Below, piece after piece: positions 33,977 through 42,811 of a stretch of DNA of 56,538 nucleotides. Both the position numbers and the translations under genes were made by a program. The DNA is from Nitriliruptor sp040882075 (GTDB lineage: Bacteria; Actinomycetota; Nitriliruptoria; Nitriliruptorales; Nitriliruptoraceae): NCBI RefSeq assembly GCF_040882075.1, contig NZ_JBBEBZ010000211.1, positions 1-56,538 on the forward strand, given 5' to 3'. Below the pieces are notes generated by a model, which saw only the letters and a program-made list of their open reading frames with translations, had not been told where the DNA came from and did not search any database. Position 1 is the stretch's first letter; every line of letters begins with the position of its first letter.

Positions 33977-34759
33977 TCACTCGACCTCGGCGATGGCCCG
34001 CAGCCGGTGCGCGACGCTGACGTCACCGCCGAGCCGCAACGGGTCGGCCGGGCCGCGGCCCCAGAGCCACCGGTCCAGATCCCACGCGTCACCGCTCACC
34101 GTGGTCCCGACCTCCTCGTCGGACACCGCGTCCACCACCTCGACGGTGTCGTCGTCGTAGGTGGTCCCGGTGTTCGGGGATGTGCCGGTGAAGCGGCCGA
34201 AGCGCACCAGCCACCGGTTGCCAGTGTCGTCCGCCAGCACGCGCACGGCGCAGCCGTCGGGCGTGAACGTCCCCCAGCTGGGCAGCTTCAGCATCACCCG
34301 GAGCAGCTCGTCCACACCGTCGGCGGCGAGCTCGGCCGGCGCCGCCGACACGGGCACGCCGGCGGCCAGCTCCGCATCGACCCGGTGGATCAGCGCCTCG
34401 TGCGCTTGGCGGCGTGCCACCCACCCGACGCTGCGGCCGTCCTCGTGCCAGGACCAGCATGTGTCGGCGGGATCACGCTCGCGGAGAGCACCGACGAGGT
34501 CCGCGCTGCTGCGCCGGAGGAGGTCGACCAACGCCGCACCCTCCGGCCGGTCGGGTTCGGTCAACGCGTCGACGTCCTCAAGCAGGTCGCTGACGATCGC
34601 GCCCCAGAACCACTGGACCTCGGCGAGGTGCCAGACGAGATCGGCCACGGTCCAGGCTGGCGTGGACGGGACCACGCCGTCCGGATCGGCTCGTCGCAGC
34701 ACGGCCAGGAACCGTGCGGACTGCTCGGCGACGATGTCGGTGTAGGCAGCGTGATCCAC
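33977..34759 (-). CDS. DinB/maleylpyruvate isomerase-like (TIGR03083-type) protein
   Basis: A 260-residue protein of the mycothiol-dependent maleylpyruvate isomerase N-terminal (DinB-like four-helix) family. It shows TPAWTVADLVWHLAEVQWFWGAIVSDLL (about 33-60), with the His of the W.HLAEV metal motif, and WVARRQAHEALIHRVDAE (about 113-130), with the two distal His. The C-terminal roughly 100 residues form the usual SCP2-like extension. Such proteins are abundant in actinobacteria and mostly of unknown role. It follows rnpB in the same orientation. Confidence 0.85.
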   Translation of the reverse strand: MDHAAYTDIVAEQSARFLAVLRRADPDGVVPSTPAWTVADLVWHLAEVQWFWGAIVSDLLEDVDALTEPDRPEGAALVDLLRRSSADLVGALRERDPADTCWSWHEDGRSVGWVARRQAHEALIHRVDAELAAGVPVSAAPAELAADGVDELLRVMLKLPSWGTFTPDGCAVRVLADDTGNRWLVRFGRFTGTSPNTGTTYDDDTVEVVDAVSDEEVGTTVSGDAWDLDRWLWGRGPADPLRLGGDVSVAHRLRAIAEVE

Positions 34760-34786
34760 AGCTGACCCGATCGGTCGGGGCGGGGT

Positions 34787-35195
34787 GTGGGAGGAGTCGG
34801 CCGGTAAGCCGGATCCTGTCCCCGCCGCTGGTTACCCGTGCGGCGGGTGGCGACCATCTGTCTGGGACGCCGGTCTCCCGACGCCTCGTTGCGGCCTACC
34901 TGGGATGAACGGGCGGGCCACCCTGTCCCTGCTCGGCCTTGCTCCGGGTGGGGCTTGCCTAGCCACGACGGTCGCCCGCCGTGCTGGTGAGCTCTTACCT
35001 CACCGTTTCACCCTCACCTGGACCGGTGACGGACCGAGGTCCGCCGCCAGCCCGTGGGCGGTCTGCTCTCTGTTGCGCTTTCCACGTGTCACCACGCCTG
35101 GGGGTTACCCAGCACCCTGCCCTACGGAGTCCGGACTTTCCTCACGCGCACCACGGATGGCGCGTCGCGCGGCCGCCTGGCCGGCTCCTCCCACG
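34787..35195 (-). ncRNA. rnpB: RNase P RNA
   Basis: Catalytic RNA of ribonuclease P, which matures the 5' ends of tRNAs. Read on the minus strand, the conserved core GAGGAAAGTCCGGACTCC lies at 35126-35143 (reverse complement). The 3' conserved part is seen as GGGTGGCGACCATCTGTCTGG and AAGCCGGATCCTGT on the plus strand at 34810-34880. The two ends pair as a P1 stem of about 16 bp (34787-34802 with 35179-35194), which sets the boundaries. The roughly 409-nt length is right for an actinobacterial type A RNA. The open frames across it are artefacts. Confidence 0.96.
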
Positions 35196-35380
35196 CGCCA
35201 CAGCGTACGGGATGCTCAGCTCAGGGCGGGATCCAGGAGGCTCGGGTGGCGCACGGGCCCTACATCACGTCGCAACGTGCGGAGGCCCACCTCGCGCTGG
35301 CACCCGCGAGCGAGCGACGTCCCATAGCGGCGTGCCACCGCCAACGACGCAGAGGCCTGAGCGAGAGAGGCCTTGCCGCG

Positions 35381-36085
35381 TCAACCCGATGCCGCAGCGC
35401 GTTCGAGTGAGTCGAGCGAGCGGTGCTCGGACCACCCAGGCCCGAGTTCGATGACGTCGATGCGTAGGTCTTCAACCTGGTCACCGTCCAGGTAGAGGAA
35501 GCCTGCCGGCCACGGCGCGTACAGCCGTGAATCCACGGGTCGACCGGCGTCGACATCCGACACCCGCGTGCCCGCTCCGCCGCTTCGAGGATCGACTTCA
35601 TCGAGGAACAGAAGGACGTCACGCGGCGCGGCGTCCGCTAGCGCATCGGTGTCCACGTCCACGGACGTCGGCACCTCGACGTACACCTCCGACGTCTCAC
35701 CGGCTGCCTGTTGCCCTCGGACGATATCGTCCACACGCACGGACACGACCATGTGGGACTGGCTCTCCTCCGGGTAGTTCTCGGGATCGTAGACGATGCT
35801 GCGCCCCTCGGCGATCCCAGTGATCGTGCCTCGAACGACGACGTCGACTTCGCGGCCGAGTTCTCCTGGTGTCTCGAACGTTCGGTAGTTCCCCTCGGGT
35901 GCGGCCAGCGCTGCCCGCAGGTCTCCGGCGCTGCCGACCGGTTCGAGCGACGGACCCGACGACTGCGAGCATCCGACGAGGGTGGCCACGATGACGAGCG
36001 ACCACGTAGCCGCAACCACGGACGTGGCGCGGCATCGCCTGCGCGTCGAGATCCCTGCGAAGGGAGAACCTCTACCACCTGCCAT
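35381..36085 (-). CDS. Hypothetical lipoprotein in lower-GC patch
   Basis: A 234-residue protein starting at ATG 36085 with GGGGGA ahead. An Arg-rich N-terminus, the hydrophobic segment WSLVIVATLVG and the lipobox LVGC (about 37-40) mark a lipoprotein signal peptide. The mature part has beta-rich segments (VVVRGTITGIAEGRSIVYD; MVVSVRVDDIVRG; SEVYVEVPT; PRDVLLFLDEVD) like proteins that bind at the cell surface; I recognise no family. It is next to a secreted metzincin gene in the same direction. Codon use is less GC-biased than in neighbouring genes. Confidence 0.7.
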   Translation of the reverse strand: MAGGRGSPFAGISTRRRCRATSVVAATWSLVIVATLVGCSQSSGPSLEPVGSAGDLRAALAAPEGNYRTFETPGELGREVDVVVRGTITGIAEGRSIVYDPENYPEESQSHMVVSVRVDDIVRGQQAAGETSEVYVEVPTSVDVDTDALADAAPRDVLLFLDEVDPRSGGAGTRVSDVDAGRPVDSRLYAPWPAGFLYLDGDQVEDLRIDVIELGPGWSEHRSLDSLERAAASG

Positions 36086-36098
36086 GTTCGTCCCCCGT

Positions 36099-36647
36099 CT
36101 AATAGTGGTTGTCTATGTGCCAGACATGGTGTGGCTGGAAGTTCCGGTAGTAGAGTGAGTCGTCGGGTGGGAACCCACTTCTCATGCATTGATAGTCGTT
36201 GCTGTTCCCATGCCGCAATCCGACTGAGTGCCCGAGTTCATGGCATGCGTTAGCCCGGTGGCGAGCCATACTGGGTCGCGTTTGGGCCGGATCGTTGCGA
36301 ACGATGCCTCGGTTGCACACACCCGAGGACGAAAAAGAGGCGCAGTGGTACGTGCCGAGAACGCCAGGCGGTAGCGTTACGAACTGCCAGACGACATCCG
36401 TGGCCGGGTCACAGACCGACTCGTATGCGTCGACCATAACCGTCTGCAGGTCAAGGGCATTCATCGCGTAATCGACGATGTCTTGACGCGTCGGCCCGGT
36501 CGCCCCGTTGCCGTAGCAGAATGTATGGACGCTACTGTCGGCGAGCCATCCGGTATCGGGAGGACCCGTACCGAACGAGTCCGCAGCCGCCGCCTGCGTC
36601 GCAAGTGAGAAGGCTAGAGTTGCAACGCATACGGCGATGAACCGTAC
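36099..36647 (-). CDS. Secreted metzincin-like metalloprotease without a standard start codon
   Basis: The frame contains the zinc-binding motif HELGHSVGLRHG (HExxHxxGxxH) followed by CMRSG, which may be the Met-turn, as in matrixin-like proteases. Upstream in the same frame is a convincing signal peptide (VRFIAVCVATLAFSLATQAAAA), then SFGTGPPDTGWLADSSVHTFCYG. No ATG, GTG or TTG precedes it: the signal begins with GTA at 36647, and the frame is closed by TGA about 60 bases further up. ATG 36464 would cut off the signal peptide. A GTG-to-GTA change, an ATC start at 36683 behind AGGGGGAG, or an assembly error could explain this. Confidence 0.65.
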   Translation of the reverse strand, partial: VRFIAVCVATLAFSLATQAAAADSFGTGPPDTGWLADSSVHTFCYGNGATGPTRQDIVDYAMNALDLQTVMVDAYESVCDPATDVVWQFVTLPPGVLGTYHCASFSSSGVCNRGIVRNDPAQTRPSMARHRANACHELGHSVGLRHGNSNDYQCMRSGFPPDDSLYYRNFQPHHVWHIDNHY

Positions 36648-36796
36648 CCCCGCGCCCTTGATGGGTTCCGTAAGCGCCCTGATCGCTCCCCCTGACGCAC
36701 CCCAAAATCACGTCTCGCGAGCGAAGCTACGTTGCCCCGAGCGGGAGGTCAACAGGGAGCTGGATTCGCGTTGGCCCGGCCACCGCGCCCGCGACG

Positions 36797-37294
36797 TCAA
36801 CCCCTCGTGACACCCATCAGCAGGTAGACGAACCTCAGCTCGGTCACGTTGACGACGGTGCCGTCCGGGTCGGTGACCGTCACTTCGACGTCGACCTTCG
36901 GCCGCTCCCCCGCGTCGGCGGCCGCCAGCGCCGGGGCGAGGATGTCCTCGCCGACCTCCGCGGTCGCCAGCAGCTCCCCCGTCGCGGGCGCCCGGAACCG
37001 GGTCGCGAGCCGGCCGACGACCGGGACGTAGCCGCGGGCGAACAGCGGGGTCAGCCGGGACGACGCGGCCAGCGCTCCTGCGAGCTCGACGGGCGCGAGC
37101 TCGGCGATCGCGTGCACTCCGCCGATGTGGTTCTCGAGCGCCGGGTTGGCCGGCAGCGCCACGACGCAGCGGCCGACGGTGGCCTCGCGCACCTCGACCC
37201 CGAGGTGCCGGTTGAACGCGAGCTCGGTACCGAGCCGACGGAGGCCGTCGAGGACGGCCTGCGGGTCCGGGTCGGTGGTCGTGGCGTCCGGCAC
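36797..37294 (-). CDS. Hotdog-fold protein (DUF4442-like thioesterase)
   Basis: A 165-residue single-domain hotdog protein. NHIGGVHAIAELAPVELAGALA (about 55-76) carries the HxxG/E pattern of the DUF4442/YiiD-C-terminal type of thioesterases. VVGRLATRFRAPATGELLATAEV follows as the central strands. The substrate is unknown. It starts at GTG 37294, divergent from otsA. A second hotdog protein of a different subtype is at 6095-6727. Confidence 0.78.
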   Translation of the reverse strand: MPDATTTDPDPQAVLDGLRRLGTELAFNRHLGVEVREATVGRCVVALPANPALENHIGGVHAIAELAPVELAGALAASSRLTPLFARGYVPVVGRLATRFRAPATGELLATAEVGEDILAPALAAADAGERPKVDVEVTVTDPDGTVVNVTELRFVYLLMGVTRG

Positions 37295-37477
37295 GACGCT
37301 CCCTCGGTCGGCTCCCGATCCGGGAGCCCGCGGACGGTAGCGCTGCCGGCGCGACCACCGGAGCAGGCTCCCGTCCGGCCACCGTCGGCGTCCCGGAGGC
37401 TGCCCGCACGCCGCCTACCCTCGCGGAGGATCTGGAGGACGCGTGACCACGCAGAACCGACCGCCCGAGGTGCTCCG

Positions 37478-38908
37478 ATGAGCCGCCCGCTCGTCGTCGT
37501 CGCCAACCGCCTGCCCGTCTCCCGGGGTGAACCCGGTCCCGGAGGTCAGCCGACCTGGCACGCCTCCGCCGGAGGCCTGGTCACGGCGCTCAGCCCCGTC
37601 GTCGATGAGGTCGGGGGTGCGTGGGTCGGGTACGACGACGACGCCGGCAGCGTCCCCGAACGGGTCGATGCGCTGAACGTGTCGCTGCACGCGGTCGAGC
37701 TCACCCGATCCCAGGTGCACGGCTACTACCACGGGTTCTCCAACCGCACGATCTGGCCGCTGTTCCACGACCTGGTGGTCGAACCCGTGGTCGACCGCCG
37801 CTGGTGGCGCTCCTACCAGGACGTCAACCGCGCCTTCGCCGAGGTCGCGGTGGATGCCATCGAGGCGGCCTCGGACGGTGGTCAGGCACCGCTGGTCTGG
37901 GTCCAGGACTACCACCTGATGCTCCTGCCCGAGCTGCTGCGCGGCACCTCCCCCGCGTCCCCGCTCGGGTTCTTCCTGCACATCCCCTTCCCACCCCCCG
38001 AGCTGGTCGCGCGCCTCCCGTGGCGCGACCAGATCCTGCAGGGGATGCTCGCCGCGGACGCCGTCGGGTTCCACACCGTCCGCTACCGCGACAACTTCGT
38101 CCGGTCCGTGCAGCAGCTGTTCCCCGGCGTCTCGACGCTCGGTGACAGCATCGCCCTGCCCGACGGCCGCCACGTGCGGTGCGTGGCCCACCCCATCTCC
38201 ATCGACGCGGACGAGTTCGCCGACCTCGCCCGCTCCGACGAGACCGAGCGCGAGCTGGCCGACCTGCGCCAGCAGTTCGCCGGGCGGCGCGTGCTGCTCG
38301 GCGTCGACCGGCTCGACTACACCAAGGGCATCCGCCACCGCCTCCAGTCGATCGAGCTGATGCTCGAACGTCACCCGGAGCTGCGCCGCGAGGTCGCCTT
38401 CGTGCAGGTCGCCGTGCCGTCGCGCGACGACGTGAAGGAGTACCGCGAGCTGCGGACCGAGGTCGAGACCGAGGTCGGGCGCATCAACGGGCGCTTCACC
38501 GAGCCGGGTCACGACGTGCCCGTCCACTACCTCTACCGCGGCGTCCCGCGCGAGAAGCTGGCGGCCTACTACCGGCTCGCCGACGTCATGTGCGTCACCC
38601 CGCTGAAGGACGGCATGAACCTCGTCGCCAAGGAGTTCGTGACCTGCCAGGCGGCCGGCAACGAGACCGGCGTGCTCCTGCTCAGCGAGTTCGCCGGTGC
38701 GATGCTCGAGTTCGGCGAGCACGCCGTGCGCTGCAACCCCTTCGACGTCGAGGGCATGAGCTACCTGATGGCGTCGGCCCTCGAGCTCGACGAGGACGAT
38801 CGTCGCCACCGGATCCACGCGATGGCCGATGCCGTCCGCGAGCGTGACGTCTACCGGTGGGTGTCCGACGAGCTCGCCGACATCGAACGTGGGCACGAGG
38901 GGATCTGA
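37478..38908 (+). CDS. otsA: Trehalose-6-phosphate synthase OtsA
   Basis: Joins UDP- or ADP-glucose and glucose 6-phosphate to trehalose 6-phosphate. A 476-residue GT20 glycosyltransferase starting at ATG 37478 with GAGG 7 bases ahead. Motifs include VVVANRLPVS (5-14), ASAGGLVTALSP (about 31-42), VWVQDYHLMLLPELLR (about 141-156), GFFLHIPFPPPEL (about 166-178), GVDRLDYTKGI (about 275-285) and LRDGMN-type LKDGMNLVAKEFV (about 379-391). It forms an operon with otsB, whose GTG follows one base after the stop. Confidence 0.95.
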   Translation: MSRPLVVVANRLPVSRGEPGPGGQPTWHASAGGLVTALSPVVDEVGGAWVGYDDDAGSVPERVDALNVSLHAVELTRSQVHGYYHGFSNRTIWPLFHDLVVEPVVDRRWWRSYQDVNRAFAEVAVDAIEAASDGGQAPLVWVQDYHLMLLPELLRGTSPASPLGFFLHIPFPPPELVARLPWRDQILQGMLAADAVGFHTVRYRDNFVRSVQQLFPGVSTLGDSIALPDGRHVRCVAHPISIDADEFADLARSDETERELADLRQQFAGRRVLLGVDRLDYTKGIRHRLQSIELMLERHPELRREVAFVQVAVPSRDDVKEYRELRTEVETEVGRINGRFTEPGHDVPVHYLYRGVPREKLAAYYRLADVMCVTPLKDGMNLVAKEFVTCQAAGNETGVLLLSEFAGAMLEFGEHAVRCNPFDVEGMSYLMASALELDEDDRRHRIHAMADAVRERDVYRWVSDELADIERGHEGI

Positions 38909-38909
38909 G

Positions 38910-39782
38910 GTGGCCACCGACGCAGGCGCCCCGCCGGACGATCTCGAGGCGTTGCGCCGACGGATCGGCGACCCCCGCCGCTGGACGATCGTGCTCGATT
39001 TCGACGGGACGCTGGCCCCGATCGTCGATCACCCCGACGACGCCACCCCGGCCCCAGGAGCGATCGAGGCGATCGCCGACCTCGCCGAGGTGTGCGAGGT
39101 GGCGATCCTGTCGGGACGAGCGCTCGACGATCTCGAGGCCAGGATGGGGACGGTGCCCCCGAACCTGCTCCTGGTCGGTGGGCACGGCAACGAGGCGCGT
39201 CGACCGGACGGATCCCACGAGCCCCTGACCGATCTGGACGCCGCCACCGCGACGTTGGACCGGGTCGAGGCCGACCTGCTGGCCACCGTCGACACCGCGA
39301 CCGGGTGGCTCGTCGAACGCAAGTCCACGTCGCTGGCCGTGCACCACCGTCGCGTACCGCAGGCCGAGGTCGCCGCCACGCTGCCCCGCGTCCGCGAGGT
39401 GTTGGCCGCCGCTGCCGACGACCCACCCGGGTTCGTCCTCCTCGGTGGGAAGGCGGTCCTCGAGCTCAAGGTCAGCGGCATCGACAAGGGTCTCGCGCTC
39501 ACCTGGCTCGACGGGCAGGCCGCCGACCGGGCGACGGGACTCCCGGACCGCCCGCCCACCGTGCCGTTGGTCCTCGGGGACGACACCACCGACGAGGACG
39601 CCTTCGAGGTCGCCCTCGCGCTCGGTGGCGAGGCGGTGCTCATCGCGGAGGAACCGGTGAGCACCAACGCGCGCTTCCGTTTGCGCGACCCGGCTCGGGT
39701 CGTCACGCTGCTGCGTGCTGTCCGTGAACCGCTCGGCGACGAACCGTCCTCCGGGGTCGTCCACGACGCATGGGACGGCTGA
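38910..39782 (+). CDS. otsB: Trehalose-6-phosphate phosphatase OtsB
   Basis: Dephosphorylates trehalose 6-phosphate to trehalose. A 290-residue HAD-superfamily phosphatase with motif I LDFDGTLAPI (about 28-37), motif II AILSGRALDDL (about 69-79), the cap region LVGGHGNEARRPDG, the Lys in VLELKVSGIDKG (about 184-195) and motif IV LGDDTTDEDAFE (about 224-235). The GTG start at 38910 lies directly after the otsA stop (TGAGGTG), so translation is coupled. Confidence 0.95.
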   Translation: MATDAGAPPDDLEALRRRIGDPRRWTIVLDFDGTLAPIVDHPDDATPAPGAIEAIADLAEVCEVAILSGRALDDLEARMGTVPPNLLLVGGHGNEARRPDGSHEPLTDLDAATATLDRVEADLLATVDTATGWLVERKSTSLAVHHRRVPQAEVAATLPRVREVLAAAADDPPGFVLLGGKAVLELKVSGIDKGLALTWLDGQAADRATGLPDRPPTVPLVLGDDTTDEDAFEVALALGGEAVLIAEEPVSTNARFRLRDPARVVTLLRAVREPLGDEPSSGVVHDAWDG

Positions 39783-39792
39783 ACACGGAGGT

Positions 39793-39810
39793 CCCGCACA
39801 CGGGTGCGGG
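39793..39810 (+). terminator. Short hairpin between otsB and GGDEF gene
   Basis: Stem of 7 bp (39793-39799 with 39804-39810) and a 4-nt loop, one base before the AGGAAAGGA ribosome-binding site of the next gene. It could be a weak terminator or a translational brake. Confidence 0.4.
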
Positions 39811-39825
39811 CAGGAAAGGATCAGC

Positions 39826-40689
39826 GTGGGACGGCCGAACGCGGCCACGCGCACCCGCACGACCCTCGAGCGTCTCGTCGATCGGCTCGACTCAACCAGC
39901 GCGCAGGTCGTGGTGCTCGGTGGTGGGCTCCTGCTGTCCTTCCTGGCCCACGGCGTCCTCCACGAGAACGCCGCCTGGGTGGCCGCACCGGTCGCCCTGG
40001 TCGCCGGGACCGCTGCCGGGACCCGGGTCGCGCTCTGGGTGGCAGCCGTCGCCGTGGTCGGTCACCTCGGGCTCGATATGGTTGACGGCATCGGACAGCG
40101 TGAGGTGCCGGGGCTCTTCGTCCGCAGCGCCGTGCTGCCCTTCCTGGCCCTCGCGGGGACGGCCGGCGCACAGCTCGAACGTCAGCGTGACCGGGCGCTC
40201 CGGCAGGCCATCAACGAGGACGCCGTCACCGGGCTGCTGAACGTCAAGGTCTTCTACGACGAGGTGGACCGGCTGCGGTCGGAGGGCACGCCGTTCGCGG
40301 TCCTCCTCGCCGACATCCGCGGCATGCGCACCCTCAACGAGACCTACGGCCACCCGACCGGCACCGAGGCGGTCCGGGTCCTCGCCCACGTGCTGCGTCG
40401 GGCGATCGGCAACGAGGCGACGGCATCCCGTCTCGGCAGCGACGAGGTCGGCGTGCTGCTCGTCGGCGACGATCGTCACCGCTGCCGATCGGTCGTGGCC
40501 GATGTCATCGAACGGCTCGGCCGCGAGACGGTGACCCTCCCGGACGGCGACGCGCTCGAGGTGCACGCCGCCTACGGCATCGCCCGTTGGCCCGAGGACG
40601 GCGACGACGCGATCACCCTCCTGCGGGGCGCTGAGCACGCCAAGGAGCTGGCCAAGGCCGCCGGACTCGACGAGGTCGGTCAGGCCTGA
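39826..40689 (+). CDS. Membrane protein with degenerate GGDEF domain
   Basis: A 287-residue protein with a strong AGGAAAGGA box. Three to four N-terminal membrane helices (about 28-115; GGGLLLSFLAHGVL, AAPVALVAGTAAG, VALWVAAVAVVGHLGL, VLPFLALAGTAGAQL) are followed by a GGDEF domain (about 130-280). The signature reads GSDEV instead of GGDEF. The metal/substrate block that normally reads D(I/L)DxFKxxND..GHxxGD is DIRGMRTLNETYGHPTGT, so several usual catalytic residues are changed. It may be an inactive or weak diguanylate cyclase, or a GTP-binding sensor. It lies 43 bases after otsB. Confidence 0.85.
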   Translation: MGRPNAATRTRTTLERLVDRLDSTSAQVVVLGGGLLLSFLAHGVLHENAAWVAAPVALVAGTAAGTRVALWVAAVAVVGHLGLDMVDGIGQREVPGLFVRSAVLPFLALAGTAGAQLERQRDRALRQAINEDAVTGLLNVKVFYDEVDRLRSEGTPFAVLLADIRGMRTLNETYGHPTGTEAVRVLAHVLRRAIGNEATASRLGSDEVGVLLVGDDRHRCRSVVADVIERLGRETVTLPDGDALEVHAAYGIARWPEDGDDAITLLRGAEHAKELAKAAGLDEVGQA

Positions 40690-40692
40690 CGG

Positions 40693-41412
40693 TCAGCGCA
40701 CGATCAGCAGCCGGCGGCACTGCGGGCAGGTCGCCAGGGTGTCGCCGTGGTAGAGCTCGTCGACGTCGGCGCGGGACATCTCGATGGCGCAGGCCGAGCA
40801 GGCCAGCCCTTCGAGCTTGCCGACCCCGGTCCCACCACCGCGTGCCGCGGCCGCCTCGTAGCTGCTCAGGAGGTCGGCGGGGAGCTGACCGGCCTGCCCG
40901 TCACGCGCGACCTGCAGCTCGGCGCGTTCGGCGAGGAGGGTGCCGGCGGCGGCGTCACGTGCCTCCTCGGACTCCCGCACCCGCGCGCGGGCCGCGACGA
41001 GCTCACCGTCGATCCCCGCGATCGAGCGTTCGATGTCGTCGACACGTTCCATGACCACGAGGAGGTCCTCCTCGTGCTCCTCGAGCCGTCGGACCGTCGT
41101 CTCGATCTCGGCCTCGACCGAGGACATCTCGCGCTGGTTGGTCACCGTCCCGTCGTAGAGCCGCACCCGTTCGGCATCGCGCCGCTGGCTGAGTGTGTCG
41201 ATGTCGCGCTCGAGCGTGCGTTGCTCACCGGCGGCCTGCTCGAGCTGGGCGGACAGCTCGGCGCGTTGCGCCTCGAGCTTGCCGGCCTGCTCGATCGCCT
41301 CGTCGAGGACCTGCTGCTCGGGGAGGGCCTCGAACTGGTGCTCGACCTTCCGCAGCCGATGATCGGTGTGCTGGAGCGCGAGCAGCAGATCGAGCTCGGG
41401 GTCGCTCGCCAC
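40693..41412 (-). CDS. Coiled-coil protein with C4 zinc ribbon
   Basis: A 239-residue protein: a long two-stranded coiled coil (about 5-180, e.g. LDEAIEQAGKLEAQRAELSAQLEQ) followed by a zinc ribbon (CSACAIEM then CPQCRRLL, about 205-235). This is the family of proteins such as CT398/Cgl-type zf-RING_7 proteins found throughout actinobacteria next to Nif3-like genes. GTG 41412 has GGAG 6 bases ahead. It follows the Nif3-like gene, whose stop is 2 bases upstream. Confidence 0.9.
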   Translation of the reverse strand: MASDPELDLLLALQHTDHRLRKVEHQFEALPEQQVLDEAIEQAGKLEAQRAELSAQLEQAAGEQRTLERDIDTLSQRRDAERVRLYDGTVTNQREMSSVEAEIETTVRRLEEHEEDLLVVMERVDDIERSIAGIDGELVAARARVRESEEARDAAAGTLLAERAELQVARDGQAGQLPADLLSSYEAAAARGGGTGVGKLEGLACSACAIEMSRADVDELYHGDTLATCPQCRRLLIVR

Positions 41413-41414
41413 GG

Positions 41415-42539
41415 TCAACTCCAGGGGACGGTTCGGACCTTCGACGCTACCACCGCCGCGGTCAGCGACCGTCCCGTAGCCGCCTCGCGCAACCGCTCGA
41501 TCCACGCCGGCAGGGCGGCCGCTTCGGTCGCGTGGTGACCGGCGTCGATGAGGGCCAGGCCCTGCTCGAGCGCGTCCAGCGTCACGTGGTGGCGCAGGTC
41601 GCCGGTGACGTACAGGTCGACCCCCGCCCCGATCGCGGCGCCGATCAACCCGTCCCCCGCGCCACCGACGGTCGCGACGGTCGTGATGAGCCGATCGAGG
41701 TCACCTGCGGTCCGTAGGTGCGGCGCCGGCAGCCGCTCCGCGATCGCCGCGGCGACGTCCTCGAGCCGCGTTGGTTCCGGCAGATCACCGACGACGCCGA
41801 AGCCCACGTCCGCGCCCGCGATCAGCGGGACGAGGTCGTAGGCGACCTCCTCGTAGGGGTGGGCTGAGGACAGCGCACGGACGACGGCTCCGACGCGCCG
41901 TCGGGGCACCTCGACCTCCAGGCGCACCTCGTCCTCGATCGCGACCTCGCCGACACGACCGCTGAAGGGATCGGCCCCCGGGCGGGGCCGGAAGGTGCCC
42001 TGACCGCTGACCCGGAACGCGCAGCGCTCGTAGTCGCCGATGGTCCCGGCTCCGGCGGCGGCCAGGGCGTCGAGCACCGGGTCCACGTGCGCGTCCGGGA
42101 CGAAGGTGACCAGCTTGACCCGGTCGCCATCCCGCAGTTCGGTGGTCAGCGGGCGCCGATCGACCAGGCCGAGGACGTCGGCCACGGGGTCGGAGGTGCC
42201 CGCACCGTCCCGCGCGACGTCGAGGTTGGTGTGTGCCGCCACGACGGGAACGCGCGCGGTCGCGGCGTGCAGCGCGGTCCGACCGGCAGCCGTGGCCGGG
42301 GTGAGCGTGGCCAGCGGCCGGAACAGCAGCGGGTGGTGGGCGAGCACCAGCGTGCCGGGGACCGTGGCGGCCTCGTCGATCACATCACCGGTCACGTCGA
42401 GGCAGACCAGCACCCGCGCGACCGGCCAGTCGGGGTCGCCGACCTGCAACCCCACGTTGTCCCACGAGGCGGCGTGCGCCGGTGGGTAGCGGTCGTGGAC
42501 GAGCGCGATCCAGTCCCCGACGGTCTCGGACGCTGCCAC
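41415..42539 (-). CDS. Nif3-like dinuclear metal centre protein
   Basis: A 374-residue member of the NIF3/YbgI family (GTP cyclohydrolase 1 type 2-like), with two metal ions at a conserved site and unknown substrate. SWDNVGLQVGDPDW (about 25-38) is the family start. LVLAHHPLLFRPL gives the HHP metal site, AHTNLDVA the following His/Asp, and the C-terminal DLYVTGDLRHHVTLDA with DAGHHATE the last His-Glu ligands. The middle (about 130-250) is the ferredoxin-like PII-type insert of the longer versions. GTG 42539 has GGGAGG ahead. The pairing with the downstream zinc-ribbon gene is well conserved. Confidence 0.92.
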   Translation of the reverse strand: MAASETVGDWIALVHDRYPPAHAASWDNVGLQVGDPDWPVARVLVCLDVTGDVIDEAATVPGTLVLAHHPLLFRPLATLTPATAAGRTALHAATARVPVVAAHTNLDVARDGAGTSDPVADVLGLVDRRPLTTELRDGDRVKLVTFVPDAHVDPVLDALAAAGAGTIGDYERCAFRVSGQGTFRPRPGADPFSGRVGEVAIEDEVRLEVEVPRRRVGAVVRALSSAHPYEEVAYDLVPLIAGADVGFGVVGDLPEPTRLEDVAAAIAERLPAPHLRTAGDLDRLITTVATVGGAGDGLIGAAIGAGVDLYVTGDLRHHVTLDALEQGLALIDAGHHATEAAALPAWIERLREAATGRSLTAAVVASKVRTVPWS

Positions 42540-42711
42540 GCTGCCTCCCACGCCACGATCGATACTCGGTGGCCCCGTGGCGCACCGGGCCCGAGCGTAG
42601 GCGGCTACCGTCCGCGGCTCGCGGGCGGTTCGCTCAGATGGCGAGAGCGCCTCGTCGACACCGAAGCGCGAGTCGTCCGCCGGCTTGGGTCGCCATCGAC
42701 ACCATCGGGTG

Positions 42712-42811
42712 NNNNNNNNNNNNNNNNNNNNNNNNNNNNNNNNNNNNNNNNNNNNNNNNNNNNNNNNNNNNNNNNNNNNNNNNNNNNNNNNNNNNNNNNN
42801 NNNNNNNNNNN
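42712..42811. other. Assembly gap (100 N)
   Basis: Exactly 100 unknown bases. The true length is unknown, so genes may be missing here. Sequence on both sides is ordinary and not repetitive. Confidence 0.97.

Noticed and set aside
34785..35454. Several plus- and minus-strand open frames between 34.8 and 35.4 kb
   Set aside because: They overlap the RNase P RNA and have no protein family features.
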